Positions 6,598 through 14,600 are shown, counted from the first letter of the stretch. The stretch: 18,132 bases of DNA from Chryseosolibacter sp039917935 (GCA_039917935.1 JBDSIM010000058.1:1-18132), one strand, 5' to 3'. The notes: generated by a model not told the origin, from the sequence alone. Made by a program: numbers and translations.

Positions 6598-7410
6598 ATG
6601 TCAAGAGAAAAAGAACATAGGGTACGACCGAAGAAAGCACTGGGGCAGCACTTTTTAAATGACTTGAATACCGCTAACAAGATTGTGAGCAGTCTCCTGG
6701 TTCCGGCGACCAGCCAAATCAAAGTATTGGAAATCGGACCCGGGATGGGAGTGCTGACGCGTTTATTAAAGTCGATGGATAACATTGAACTTAAATTGAT
6801 CGAGATTGATCGCGAGTCGGTGGCATACTTAAAAACCAACCATTTAGCGGAGGATGGGAACATCATTGAAGCTGATTTTTTGAAAGCTGATCTCACGGCC
6901 ATCTTTGCGAAAAATTTTTCAATCATTGGAAATTTTCCCTATAATATTTCCTCCCAGATTTTTTTCAAAGTGCTGGAGCAAAGGCACCAGGTAGACCAGG
7001 TTGTGTGCATGCTCCAGAAAGAGGTGGCTGAACGAATTGCTTCAAAACACGGAAGCAAAGTTTATGGGATACTGAGCGTGCTGCTTCAGGCCTACTATAA
7101 AGTGGAATATTTATTCAAAGTGTCACCTGGCGTTTTCACACCACCGCCCAAAGTTATGTCAGCTGTCATACGGTTGGTAAGAAATGAACAGTTACAATTA
7201 AACTGTGATGAAAAGCTTTTTGTTCAGGTGGTGAAGCAGGGTTTTAATACCCGTAGAAAGACCTTGCGCAACGCTTTAAAAAATCTACATTTGGCCCCGG
7301 AAGTTTCATCACTTCCACTATTGGATAAACGTGCTGAACAACTTGCCGTTGAAGATTTCATTTCTCTTACCAGATTAATAGAACAAAGTCGTGCAGGAAC
7401 CAGAAATTGA
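6598..7410 (+). CDS. rsmA: 16S rRNA (adenine1518-N6/adenine1519-N6)-dimethyltransferase
   Basis: RsmA (KsgA) dimethylates two adjacent adenines in helix 45 of 16S rRNA and acts as a checkpoint late in small-subunit assembly. The 270-residue length is normal. Visible motifs are RPKKALGQHFL at the N-terminus, the SAM-binding LEIGPGMGVLT, and the catalytic N-F-P-Y motif at 112-115 (NLPY in E. coli). The C-terminal half has FTPPPKVMSAV, including three prolines in a row, and the NTRRKTLRNAL helix. I chose ATG 6598 over a TTG at 6571 because the family starts a few residues before VRPKK. The first gene of a tight plus-strand run, it overlaps mgtE by 20 bases. Confidence 0.97.
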   Translation: MSREKEHRVRPKKALGQHFLNDLNTANKIVSSLLVPATSQIKVLEIGPGMGVLTRLLKSMDNIELKLIEIDRESVAYLKTNHLAEDGNIIEADFLKADLTAIFAKNFSIIGNFPYNISSQIFFKVLEQRHQVDQVVCMLQKEVAERIASKHGSKVYGILSVLLQAYYKVEYLFKVSPGVFTPPPKVMSAVIRLVRNEQLQLNCDEKLFVQVVKQGFNTRRKTLRNALKNLHLAPEVSSLPLLDKRAEQLAVEDFISLTRLIEQSRAGTRN

Positions 7411-8749
7411 ATTTGAATTAACAAAAGAATTTCGAGATCGCTTTCAGCAGGCACTGGATGCTCGTGATGAAGCATTTATCCGTGAAAGCCTTATGGGGAT
7501 AAAGGCTGCCGATATCACCGTGTTGTTATATGAATTCAATTCTGAAGAGTCCAAATATGTATTGGATCTCTTATCGATTGAACTTCAGGCAGAGATTATT
7601 AATGACCTGGATCCGGACACCCGTAAGAACTACCTCAAGGTTTACAAGCCGTCTGAAATTGCCACCTTCCTCAATCAACTGGATTCTGATGATGTAGCCG
7701 ATATCCTTCATGCGTTGCCCGTTAAATTAAGAGAGGAAGTGCTCTCTGATCTTGGTCCGGAATTGCGCATTCAGGTCACTGAGTTATTGCGTTATGAGGA
7801 GAATGTGGCTGGCGGGTTAATGGCAAAGGAGCTGATCAAGGCGCGGGTTCATTGGACCGTTGTGCAGTGCGTAGATGAGATCAGGAAACAAGCTGAAAAT
7901 GTTTCGAAATTTTATGCGGTTTATGTCGTGGATGATGGGGACAGGTTGTTGGGCAGGGCTGCCTTGCAGGATCTGATTATCTCGGACGCACGCACCATCG
8001 TAGGAGATATCTGTGAGCGCGATATTGTCTCCGTAGAAACGTACATGGAAGACTCGGCAGTTGCCGAGATCATGAAAAAATATGATCTGGAGTCCGTTCC
8101 CGTCGTGAATGTTAAGGGCCAGTTGGTCGGTAGGATAACCATTGACGATGTGGTGGATGTGATTACGGAACAAGCGGAAGAAGAACGTCAGCTCATGACC
8201 GGTATCAGCGAATCCGTTGAAGAGGATGACAGTGTGTGGCGAAACACCCGGGCACGTTTACCCTGGCTCCTGATCGGTATTTTTGGCGGATTAATGAACG
8301 CTAAGTTTATGGGTTTCTTCGAAGGAGAGATTTCGAGGGTAACAGCGATTGCCTTTTTTACACCTTTGATACAGGCTACAGGGGGAAACGTGGGGATTCA
8401 ATCTTCATCGCTCATCGTGCAAAGTCTGGCTAATCCCAATTTTGTAGACGAAGGATTATGGAAACGGATGGTGAAAGTATTTTTCGTGGCCCTGCTTAAT
8501 GGTGCATTCCTGGCATTGTTGGTTCTGGCGGCCAACATTCTTTTATTCCGGGAATACCAGTTGTCCACAGTAGTTTCCATTGCTTTGTTCAGTGTGGTGG
8601 TCTTTGCCTCTTTTATCGGTACGGTCACACCCCTGGTGCTCAACCGGTATGGCTACAATCCTGCCCTGGCAGCAGGCCCTTTCATCACCACCATCAATGA
8701 TTTGCTGGGCCTGACCATTTATTTTTTAACCATTCACCTGTTGCTCTAA
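7391..8749 (+). CDS. mgtE: Magnesium transporter MgtE
   Basis: MgtE is a homodimeric, Mg2+-gated channel of the cytoplasmic membrane. The 452 residues follow the family layout: a helical N domain (about 1-135), two CBS domains (about 140-265) that sense cytosolic Mg2+, then five membrane helices (about 285-452). The pore motif ATGGNVGIQSSSL starts at about residue 329. An aspartate at about 437 (TTINDLLGL) matches the Mg2+-selectivity aspartate of Thermus MgtE. The start is GTG at 7391, inside the end of rsmA in another frame; no ATG lies near the conserved N-terminus (ELTKEFRDRFQQAL). The 20-base overlap suggests translational coupling. The next gene starts one base after its stop. Confidence 0.95.
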   Translation: MQEPEIEFELTKEFRDRFQQALDARDEAFIRESLMGIKAADITVLLYEFNSEESKYVLDLLSIELQAEIINDLDPDTRKNYLKVYKPSEIATFLNQLDSDDVADILHALPVKLREEVLSDLGPELRIQVTELLRYEENVAGGLMAKELIKARVHWTVVQCVDEIRKQAENVSKFYAVYVVDDGDRLLGRAALQDLIISDARTIVGDICERDIVSVETYMEDSAVAEIMKKYDLESVPVVNVKGQLVGRITIDDVVDVITEQAEEERQLMTGISESVEEDDSVWRNTRARLPWLLIGIFGGLMNAKFMGFFEGEISRVTAIAFFTPLIQATGGNVGIQSSSLIVQSLANPNFVDEGLWKRMVKVFFVALLNGAFLALLVLAANILLFREYQLSTVVSIALFSVVVFASFIGTVTPLVLNRYGYNPALAAGPFITTINDLLGLTIYFLTIHLLL

Positions 8750-8750
8750 C

Positions 8751-9689
8751 ATGTTAAAAAAATGCCTGGTGGTTGATCCGATGCACGAAAGCCTCTTCGC
8801 TCTGATGGCTGCCGAGGGCTGGAAAGTGGATTACAACCCTACCATTACACGCGCCGAAATTATGCAAATGCATACCGGATATCAGGGAATGATTATCCGC
8901 AGCAAAACCAAAGTCGACTATTCTTTATTAGGCGACCATCCGACCCTTCAGTTTATCGGACGGGCAGGGGCGGGGTTGGACAATCTCGACCAGGATTACC
9001 TAGCCAAAAAAAATATCCGCGTGATTCACGCGGCAGAGGGAAACCGGGATGCCGTTGGCGAATTTACTGTAGGTGTTTTACTAAGTCTTATGCGAAACAT
9101 ACCCCGTGCCCATCAGGAAGTTATCCGGGGGGAATGGCAACGCGAAAGTAATCGTGGGGAAGAGATCATGGGGAAGACGGTCAGTATTATTGGATTTGGA
9201 AATATGGGTGGGGCGTTCGCCAAAAGACTACAAGGATTTGGATGTAAGATTTTAGTCTATGATAAATACAAACATGGGTTCACGAATCAATTCTGGCGCG
9301 AAGCTGACATGACGGAAGTATTTGAGCAAACGGATGTTTTGAGCCTGCACGTACCGTTAACGGAAGAAACGAGGGCTATGGTCAATACCCACTACCTTAA
9401 CCGATTCCATAAAAAACTGATTGTACTCAACACAGCGCGCGGCGAGATTATTCCCTTAGCCGACCTCGCCCAGGCAATCCTTACGAATAAAGTAAGAGGC
9501 GCCGCACTTGATGTTTTGGAAAATGAACAACTTGAGACATTAAATCCGGCCCAAAAGGAAGCGTTCAGAAACCTTGTTCAAACTGGTAATGTAATATTTA
9601 GCCCCCATATTGCAGGCTGGACGTTTGAATCGCACATCAAAATTAACGTAGCTTTGGTGGAGAAGATCAAAACACTCAACTTGTCATAA
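8751..9689 (+). CDS. D-isomer-specific 2-hydroxyacid dehydrogenase
   Basis: This NAD-dependent dehydrogenase is of the phosphoglycerate dehydrogenase-like family. Its 312 residues comprise a substrate-binding fold split around a Rossmann domain. Visible features are RAGAGLDNLD (71-80), the dinucleotide loop GFGNMG (148-153) and an acidic Asp171 after the second strand, which favours NAD over NADP. The catalytic residues are Arg230 (NTARGE), Glu259 and His286 (SPHIAGW). It has no C-terminal ACT domain, so it is the short form and would lack serine feedback control of the E. coli SerA type. A role in serine synthesis is possible, but no serC is nearby and the substrate cannot be fixed from sequence. 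It starts one base after the mgtE stop. Confidence 0.88.
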   Translation: MLKKCLVVDPMHESLFALMAAEGWKVDYNPTITRAEIMQMHTGYQGMIIRSKTKVDYSLLGDHPTLQFIGRAGAGLDNLDQDYLAKKNIRVIHAAEGNRDAVGEFTVGVLLSLMRNIPRAHQEVIRGEWQRESNRGEEIMGKTVSIIGFGNMGGAFAKRLQGFGCKILVYDKYKHGFTNQFWREADMTEVFEQTDVLSLHVPLTEETRAMVNTHYLNRFHKKLIVLNTARGEIIPLADLAQAILTNKVRGAALDVLENEQLETLNPAQKEAFRNLVQTGNVIFSPHIAGWTFESHIKINVALVEKIKTLNLS

Positions 9690-9744
9690 TGGGTGGTTAT
9701 CATTTTCAAATGTTAATAATTTATTTAAATCCAAAAAGAAGTTA

Positions 9745-9795
9745 CCCACCCCCTGCTTTCAGGTATAGGGATAAAAGTGGGAGCCCGATTTTTTT
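9745..9795 (+). terminator. Possible weak terminator after the rsmA operon
   Basis: An imperfect hairpin can form from CCCAC at 9745 with GTGGG at 9777, with an inner CCTG-CTTT-CAGG stem at 9752-9763, followed by a 7-base T-run. A second 9-base T-run follows at about 9804. The stem has bulges, so this is only a candidate. Confidence 0.3.
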
Positions 9796-9856
9796 GCACA
9801 GGCTTTTTTTTTGTGATGGAAATTGCCCTACCCCTGGTAAATTCTTATGAAAGAAA

Positions 9857-10681
9857 ATGAAACGCTGGACTGAGTTTTATAATTCGGTAATTGAAAAACC
9901 CCTTCTGACTTCTACCATCGTGCTGGTTTTTGTTGCCATCCTCGTTATCGGTCTCAGCCTTCCCTACTATTTGAGTGATTTTGATTCCTTTATTGAGCAG
10001 GTTCTGGCGGAAGCACATGGTATGATATTCGACATTGCCGTGATTGGTATCCTCATCTTCTGGCTGAATCAGAACGGGGAAGTAAGGCAAAGGATAAGGA
10101 CCTACAAAGATGAGATAGATGACTTCCGGCTATGGGAGTCGGAAGAGGCTGCCTTTCGTACTGTAGGAAATATTAAGCGCTTGAACCGGCATAAAATTCA
10201 CGATATAAACCTGGTGAACTGTCATTTGCCGCGAACCAATCTGAACTATGCCAATCTCACGGGTTCTAATCTTAATTCATCAAACATTTCGCAATCATCG
10301 CTTATTGAAGCCAACCTGGAGAACGCCCGCTTGAATCAAACCAACTTTGAAAATTCAAACCTGAACCAGGCCAACCTGAGAAGCGCGTATGCCAGCGGTG
10401 CCAATTTTAAAGACGCCTTTTTAATCAAGACCCAGTTTGAAAACGCTTTTCTGATAAAGGCGAATTTCAGTAACGCTTTTTTAATGGAAGCCAATCTGCA
10501 GAATTGTTATGTCATGAACGCTGATTTTGAAAACGCCAGCCTTTACAAGGCTGATCTGAGAGGCGCCAAAGGCTTGACCGTCGAGCAGCTTTCCAAGGTT
10601 AAAACATTGTATCTGGCAAAATTCGACGACGAGATCCTGCAACAGATAATGGTTAGTTTACCAACGCTGGTAGGGATCTGA
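9857..10681 (+). CDS. Membrane-anchored pentapeptide-repeat protein
   Basis: This is a 274-residue protein of unknown function. Two predicted membrane helices lie at about 16-39 (LLTSTIVLVFVAILVIGLSLPYYL) and 55-71 (MIFDIAVIGILIFWL). A charged, probably helical linker (about 73-112) follows. Residues about 115-237 are roughly 24 pentapeptide repeats of the A(N/D)LxX type, for example ANLEN, ANFSN, ADFEN and ADLRG, which fold into a right-handed quadrilateral beta-helix. The tail (GLTVEQLSKVKTLYLAKFDDEI) is a common cap after such repeats. It has no DNA gyrase-inhibitor context, and the membrane anchor argues against a Qnr/MfpA role. It stands alone between the rsmA operon and the greA promoter. 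An ATG at 9847 is in another frame and stops after eight codons. Confidence 0.88.
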   Translation: MKRWTEFYNSVIEKPLLTSTIVLVFVAILVIGLSLPYYLSDFDSFIEQVLAEAHGMIFDIAVIGILIFWLNQNGEVRQRIRTYKDEIDDFRLWESEEAAFRTVGNIKRLNRHKIHDINLVNCHLPRTNLNYANLTGSNLNSSNISQSSLIEANLENARLNQTNFENSNLNQANLRSAYASGANFKDAFLIKTQFENAFLIKANFSNAFLMEANLQNCYVMNADFENASLYKADLRGAKGLTVEQLSKVKTLYLAKFDDEILQQIMVSLPTLVGI

Positions 10682-10683
10682 TT

Positions 10684-10714
10684 TTTGATATCGGCGGATA
10701 AAGTATTATCTTTG
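10684..10714 (+). promoter_or_regulatory. Bacteroidota-type promoter for greA
   Basis: TTTG at 10684-10687 and TATCTTTG at 10707-10714 match the -33 TTTG and -7 TAnnTTTG boxes of the Bacteroidota primary sigma factor, 19 bases apart. Transcription would start at about 10719-10721. It is the best promoter match I found in the window and lies directly after the pentapeptide gene stop. Confidence 0.65.
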
Positions 10715-10722
10715 TCATACAG

Positions 10723-10759
10723 CAACGGTCTCTCCCATGAGGCCGTTGTTTCTTTTTTT
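10723..10759 (+). terminator. Intrinsic terminator in the greA leader
   Basis: A 10-base-pair stem (10723-10732 with 10739-10748, one G-U pair) closes a 6-base loop TCCCAT and is followed by TTTC and seven T. It is a textbook intrinsic terminator. It lies 42 bases after the pentapeptide gene stop and only a few bases after the predicted greA transcription start, so it may end the upstream transcript, attenuate greA, or do both. Confidence 0.85.
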
Positions 10760-10796
10760 GCGTTCCACGAGAAAATCTTGTTGTGCAAGAACTAAA

Positions 10797-10826
10797 ATGA
10801 AGATGATTAATGAAGAATTCGTATGA
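10797..10826 (+). other. Nine-codon upstream ORF overlapping greA start
   Basis: ATG at 10797 opens a frame encoding MKMINEEFV, whose TGA overlaps the greA ATG as ATGA. This arrangement would couple translation of the two. So short a frame can easily arise by chance and there is no ribosome binding site to support it. Confidence 0.25.
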
Positions 10827-11296
10827 GCAAATTTTCATACTACACTAAAGACGGCCTGGAAAAGATAAAAGCTGAATTGAGCGGACTTAAATCCAAAGGC
10901 CGGGCCGATATCGCGCGACAGATTGCGGATGCACGTGACAAAGGAGACCTTAGCGAGAACGCCGAATATGATGCTGCAAAAGATGCGCAAGGGCACCTCG
11001 AGGCTAAAATAGCGCAGCTCGAAGACCTGGTTAGCAACGCGCGTTTACTGGATGAAACCAATATAGATACATCAAAAGTTTCTATCCTTTCGAAAGTAAC
11101 TATTAAAAATAAAAAGAATGGCGCATCTGTTACCTATACTTTGGTCTCGGAGGAGGAAGCTGATCTGAAAGCGGGCCGTATTTCCACTATGTCGCCCATA
11201 GGCAAAGGGTTGCTTGGTAAAAAGAAAGGTGACCTTGCCAGAATAAAAACCCCCGCAGGTGAGATGGAATTTGAAATACTGAATATCACCGCTTAG
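10823..11296 (+). CDS. greA: Transcription elongation factor GreA
   Basis: GreA enters the secondary channel of RNA polymerase and stimulates cleavage of backtracked transcripts, rescuing arrested complexes. The 157-residue length is standard. The N-terminal coiled coil (about 8-75) carries the tip ARDKGDLSENAEYDAAKDAQ, with acidic residues Asp42 and Glu45 matching E. coli Asp41 and Glu44. The C-terminal FKBP-like domain contains MSPIGKGLLGKKKGD and ends in EFEILNITA. The start MSKFSYYTKDGLEKIKAEL is conventional. It is preceded by a promoter, an intrinsic terminator and a nine-codon frame, so its leader is likely regulatory. The HIT-family gene follows 131 bases downstream. Confidence 0.97.
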   Translation: MSKFSYYTKDGLEKIKAELSGLKSKGRADIARQIADARDKGDLSENAEYDAAKDAQGHLEAKIAQLEDLVSNARLLDETNIDTSKVSILSKVTIKNKKNGASVTYTLVSEEEADLKAGRISTMSPIGKGLLGKKKGDLARIKTPAGEMEFEILNITA

Positions 11297-11427
11297 CATG
11301 AAGAGGGCTTCGCCGGCAATGGAGCCACATAGAGTAAATTACGATCAGACGGCTGCCGGGAGCCTGACGATCAAAGGAAAGTGCTGAACATGAGTGCGGA
11401 AACATCAGCATATCAAAACATCACATC

Positions 11428-11820
11428 ATGGCGAGTCTTTTTACTAAAATCATTCACCGGCAAATTCCCGCACATATTGTTGCTGAAGATGCGGAGTATA
11501 TCGCATTTCTGGACATCAATCCCCTCGTGTTAGGCCACACGCTGGTGGTGCCTAAAAAGGAAATCGATTACATTTTCGACCTCGATGATAAAACCCTGGC
11601 GGGCCTAAACGTATTTTCAAAAAAAGTAGCGCGAGCGATCCGAAAAGTTATTCCCTGCAAGCGGGTGGGGGTAGCCGTAATCGGGCTGGAGGTGCCCCAT
11701 ACACATGTTCACCTGGTCCCCATGAATTCTATGGATGATTTGAATTTTACACGTTCCAAATTAAATCCTTCACAGGAGGAACTTGCGCTGACAGCAGAGA
11801 AAATCCGCGGTGCCATCTGA
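11428..11820 (+). CDS. HIT family nucleotide-binding protein
   Basis: This is a 130-residue histidine-triad protein of the HINT type, nucleotide hydrolases or transferases that act on adenosine phosphoramidates and related substrates. The active-site motif PHTHVHLVP is at 90-98, with the catalytic histidine probably His93. The N-terminal FTKIIHRQIPAHIVAEDAEYIAFLDINPLVLGHTLVVPKK is typical of bacterial HinT. The native substrate is unknown. It follows greA on the same strand, a pairing I believe is common in Bacteroidota. Its stop codon (11818-11820) faces the gpsA stop codon (11825-11827) across only four bases, with no terminator between the two convergent genes. Confidence 0.92.
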   Translation: MASLFTKIIHRQIPAHIVAEDAEYIAFLDINPLVLGHTLVVPKKEIDYIFDLDDKTLAGLNVFSKKVARAIRKVIPCKRVGVAVIGLEVPHTHVHLVPMNSMDDLNFTRSKLNPSQEELALTAEKIRGAI

Positions 11821-11824
11821 GGTT

Positions 11825-12883
11825 TTAAAGGAAATCAATGTCTACATTCAGGGGATAACGCATCAGGTATTGCAGCGCCTGTTTCATGGTGAGGTCTTCA
11901 AACAAAACCTTGTACAACGTAGTGGTTATGGGCGCTTTTACTTTGTAATAATCGGCGCATTTTTTGGCGATTTCAACCGTATTGATACCCTCGGCTATCT
12001 CATCGGTACTGGCGAGGATCTCTTTTAAAGTCTCCCCGTTTGCCAGGCGAAAACCTACCTGGAAATTTCTGCTCAACGAACTATTGCAGGTGGTGACCAG
12101 ATCACCAACACCGGCCACTCCCAGAAACGCTTTCGTGTTGCCACCCAATGCGCGGCCGAGATAAATCATTTCCACCATACCGCGACTCACGAGTAAACCC
12201 TTGGCATTTTCACCATATCCCATACCGCTCAGGGCGCCCGCGGCAATGGCGATGATATTTTTTAATACTCCGGCAAGTTCTACCCCTACCAGATCGTTGT
12301 TTCCATACACCTGAAACCGCTCATTGCGCAGCAGCCGTTTCCCCAGCTGGATCACTTCGTGAAACTGGCTGGCAATCACGGTGGCCGCGGGCTGGCCCGC
12401 AGCCAGTTCTTTGGAAAGGTTTGGCCCTGCCAGGCATCCTACCCTCACCACAACACTTTCTTCGATGATCACCTCACTCATGGTTTTGACCTGACCGCGG
12501 TGAAGCGTTTTTACGGATCCAATGGTTTCCCCTTCTGGTAACTGAATATCAAGGCCCTTGGTACCATGAATGAGAATATGATAAGGATGCAGGTATGAGG
12601 AGAGGCTGACCATCATGGACCTGAAATGCATAGAAGGCACAATGGGAAAAATTACATCGCACATCTGAGCGACTTCCTCAAGATCATTAATGGGCTGAAC
12701 ATTGGGATGGATTTTATGGCCTCGGTTTTCACCCTGTTCATGGATGTGCTGAATCACGTTTTCATCACGCGCGTACAGCAACACCTTACGGTGCCTGGCC
12801 AGTAGGTTCGCGACCGCACTACCGAAGTTTCCCGCTCCGATAACACCCACAGGTTTATCTTCAGACAAACTTTTCAAGGTCAT
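11825..12883 (-). CDS. gpsA: Glycerol-3-phosphate dehydrogenase (NAD(P)+)
   Basis: GpsA reduces dihydroxyacetone phosphate to sn-glycerol 3-phosphate, the backbone of phospholipids, in the cytoplasm. The 352-residue length is normal. The dinucleotide loop GAGNFG is at 16-21. Lys109 (HGTKGLD) and Lys208 (ELAGVLKNIIAIAAG) fit the conserved active-site lysines, and GPNLSKELA and CNSSLSRNF match further substrate-binding segments. The ATG at 12883 lies inside the 3' end of the acyltransferase gene, overlapping it by 23 bases in another frame, so the two are very probably translated together. This is apt because the acyltransferase uses the product of GpsA. Confidence 0.97.
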   Translation of the reverse strand: MTLKSLSEDKPVGVIGAGNFGSAVANLLARHRKVLLYARDENVIQHIHEQGENRGHKIHPNVQPINDLEEVAQMCDVIFPIVPSMHFRSMMVSLSSYLHPYHILIHGTKGLDIQLPEGETIGSVKTLHRGQVKTMSEVIIEESVVVRVGCLAGPNLSKELAAGQPAATVIASQFHEVIQLGKRLLRNERFQVYGNNDLVGVELAGVLKNIIAIAAGALSGMGYGENAKGLLVSRGMVEMIYLGRALGGNTKAFLGVAGVGDLVTTCNSSLSRNFQVGFRLANGETLKEILASTDEIAEGINTVEIAKKCADYYKVKAPITTTLYKVLFEDLTMKQALQYLMRYPLNVDIDFL

Positions 12884-14555
12884 AGCCTACAAGTCTGTTG
12901 TGATAATAATATAAGGTATTTAAATCGCGGGTAATAATATTGCCCTCCTTGTTGAAAAGCAGGGGCCTTTTTAGATGGAATATACCCACATTCTCCAACC
13001 CATGGCGGATGACCAGATCAATATCGCCTTTTAAATGTGTGGCGTGGTAAACTTTTTTTTCGTCCTTCAATTCGTAGATTCGTTTTCTTACTTTTTTACA
13101 GGAGGATTTGAATGTTTCATACCCTAATTCGAGGCCTTCTTCCGGGAGTTTTAAAAGTCCGAAAAGGTCGAGCTTCGGATGTTGTTTTTGAAACAGTTCA
13201 AAGGCTACAAAGGCCACCAGGTGGCTGGCAAAAACCCGGTTGATGCGATGATACTCCGAAATAATTTTCTGGCTCAGCATCCGGGTATACTGATCTTCCC
13301 GTTGCTGGTCAATGGCGATTTCATTGTTGGTAACAAAATAATCGCGCGTGTTGATCACCCGGTTATACGCATCCAAACTGTTTCCTTCATCATCGACGTA
13401 GTTTCCCAAAACATCCAGGCCCTGGCCAATCGATACGGAAATATTTGAACCCTTGGTAAAAAATTTAAACAGAAATTGCATCAGTTGCCAGCTTCCGTAT
13501 TTGTCCTGTTCGGGTATATACCGTTCCTGTCCCTTTACTGTCAGGTAATCATCTATGAGATCAGGTGCCTCTAAAACAAAATGATAATTGAGTGTGACGG
13601 GCACGATAAAAATCTTACGCACTTTCTCCTGGGTTGGTTCATTAAGGAATAGATTGCGCTGAGCCTCAATGGTAGAACCGAGCAGACCCAACTTCAATTG
13701 TTTTTCGATGACGCCTGACCGGGAGCGCGTGCCACCGGGAAAGAAAATGCTGTGCGCACCTTTTTGAATGGCCAGCGTGGAATATGCTTTCAAAGTTTCC
13801 AGGTAGGGTAGGTTTTTCTTTCGCCTGTCTACCTTGTAGGCCCCCAGACTATTCATGAAGTAAGCAAAGATCTTGATGTTAAATAAATTCAACCCCGCAC
13901 CATAAATAAATGCCGGAAGGCCTAACGAATGAATGATCCAGCCAATAAGGATAGAATCCAGGTTGCTGAAGTGGGTGGGTACCATCACCACGGTTCCAGT
14001 CTTGGCGAGCTTCCGCAGTTGTTTCACCTTTCCGACAATATGGATTTTATCCCGCAGGGTATATTGATTGCGGAAAAACGCGCCGAATTTTTTTACTCTC
14101 GCGCCGTTGAGCAAACGCGAAAACCAAAACCTCAGTAATTCCCGGGTAACCCTGAATGAACTGGGTTTAAAATTACCCGCGATTTCATCCGAGTAACGAA
14201 AGATAATCCTGTAAAGAATTTCATCCGACTTTGTTTGCGCATTTTCCGAAGTATCGTTGGCCAGCACTGCGAGTTCTTCCTTTACACTCGCCCAGAATTT
14301 TGGTTCATCCGAAGGGTCCACCCGCCACCGGTTGCGCTTCATCCGTTGTTGTTCCCGGTAGACGGTTGCCTCCAGTTCCCCCAGCAATTGTTTTGTCGTG
14401 GGCCGTACCTGCTTGATTTGAGCAAACGAATGCTGCGCTACCTGCTCTACAAATTCCTTTCGGTTTTTGCTCAGTTTATACACCGGCCAATCGGGTATGC
14501 CATCCAATATGGGTTTGTATTGTTTATTCTTATTTTTCTTTTCTGCAACTTCCAT
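12861..14555 (-). CDS. PlsB-like glycerol-3-phosphate 1-O-acyltransferase
   Basis: This acyltransferase of the PlsB/PlsC superfamily probably acylates the sn-1 position of glycerol 3-phosphate. At 564 residues it is shorter than E. coli PlsB (about 807) but far longer than PlsC. The catalytic HX4D motif is THFSNLD (His195, Asp200). Motif II is GAYKVDRRKK (238-247) and motif III FPGGTRSRSG (272-281). The N-terminal ~180 residues and the C-terminal ~180 residues have no motif I recognise. No clear transmembrane helix is visible apart from weakly hydrophobic stretches near 200-220. It overlaps gpsA, which supports glycerol 3-phosphate as substrate. Acylation of lysophosphatidate is the main alternative. 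A partial promoter (TTTG near 14593, TTATTTTG just before the ATG) is unconvincing. Confidence 0.85.
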   Translation of the reverse strand: MEVAEKKNKNKQYKPILDGIPDWPVYKLSKNRKEFVEQVAQHSFAQIKQVRPTTKQLLGELEATVYREQQRMKRNRWRVDPSDEPKFWASVKEELAVLANDTSENAQTKSDEILYRIIFRYSDEIAGNFKPSSFRVTRELLRFWFSRLLNGARVKKFGAFFRNQYTLRDKIHIVGKVKQLRKLAKTGTVVMVPTHFSNLDSILIGWIIHSLGLPAFIYGAGLNLFNIKIFAYFMNSLGAYKVDRRKKNLPYLETLKAYSTLAIQKGAHSIFFPGGTRSRSGVIEKQLKLGLLGSTIEAQRNLFLNEPTQEKVRKIFIVPVTLNYHFVLEAPDLIDDYLTVKGQERYIPEQDKYGSWQLMQFLFKFFTKGSNISVSIGQGLDVLGNYVDDEGNSLDAYNRVINTRDYFVTNNEIAIDQQREDQYTRMLSQKIISEYHRINRVFASHLVAFVAFELFQKQHPKLDLFGLLKLPEEGLELGYETFKSSCKKVRKRIYELKDEKKVYHATHLKGDIDLVIRHGLENVGIFHLKRPLLFNKEGNIITRDLNTLYYYHNRLVGYDLEKFV

Positions 14556-14600
14556 TGGGATGGCAAAATAATATAATTTCTATATCACGGTTCAAAAAGG

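Noticed and set aside
6444..6926. Minus-strand 160-codon frame between pdxA and rsmA
   Set aside because: Most of it is antisense to rsmA and the translation has no recognisable domain.
14563..14596. Promoter-like TTTG and TTATTTTG upstream of the acyltransferase gene
   Set aside because: The -7 box does not match TAnnTTTG exactly and would put the transcript start almost on the ATG.
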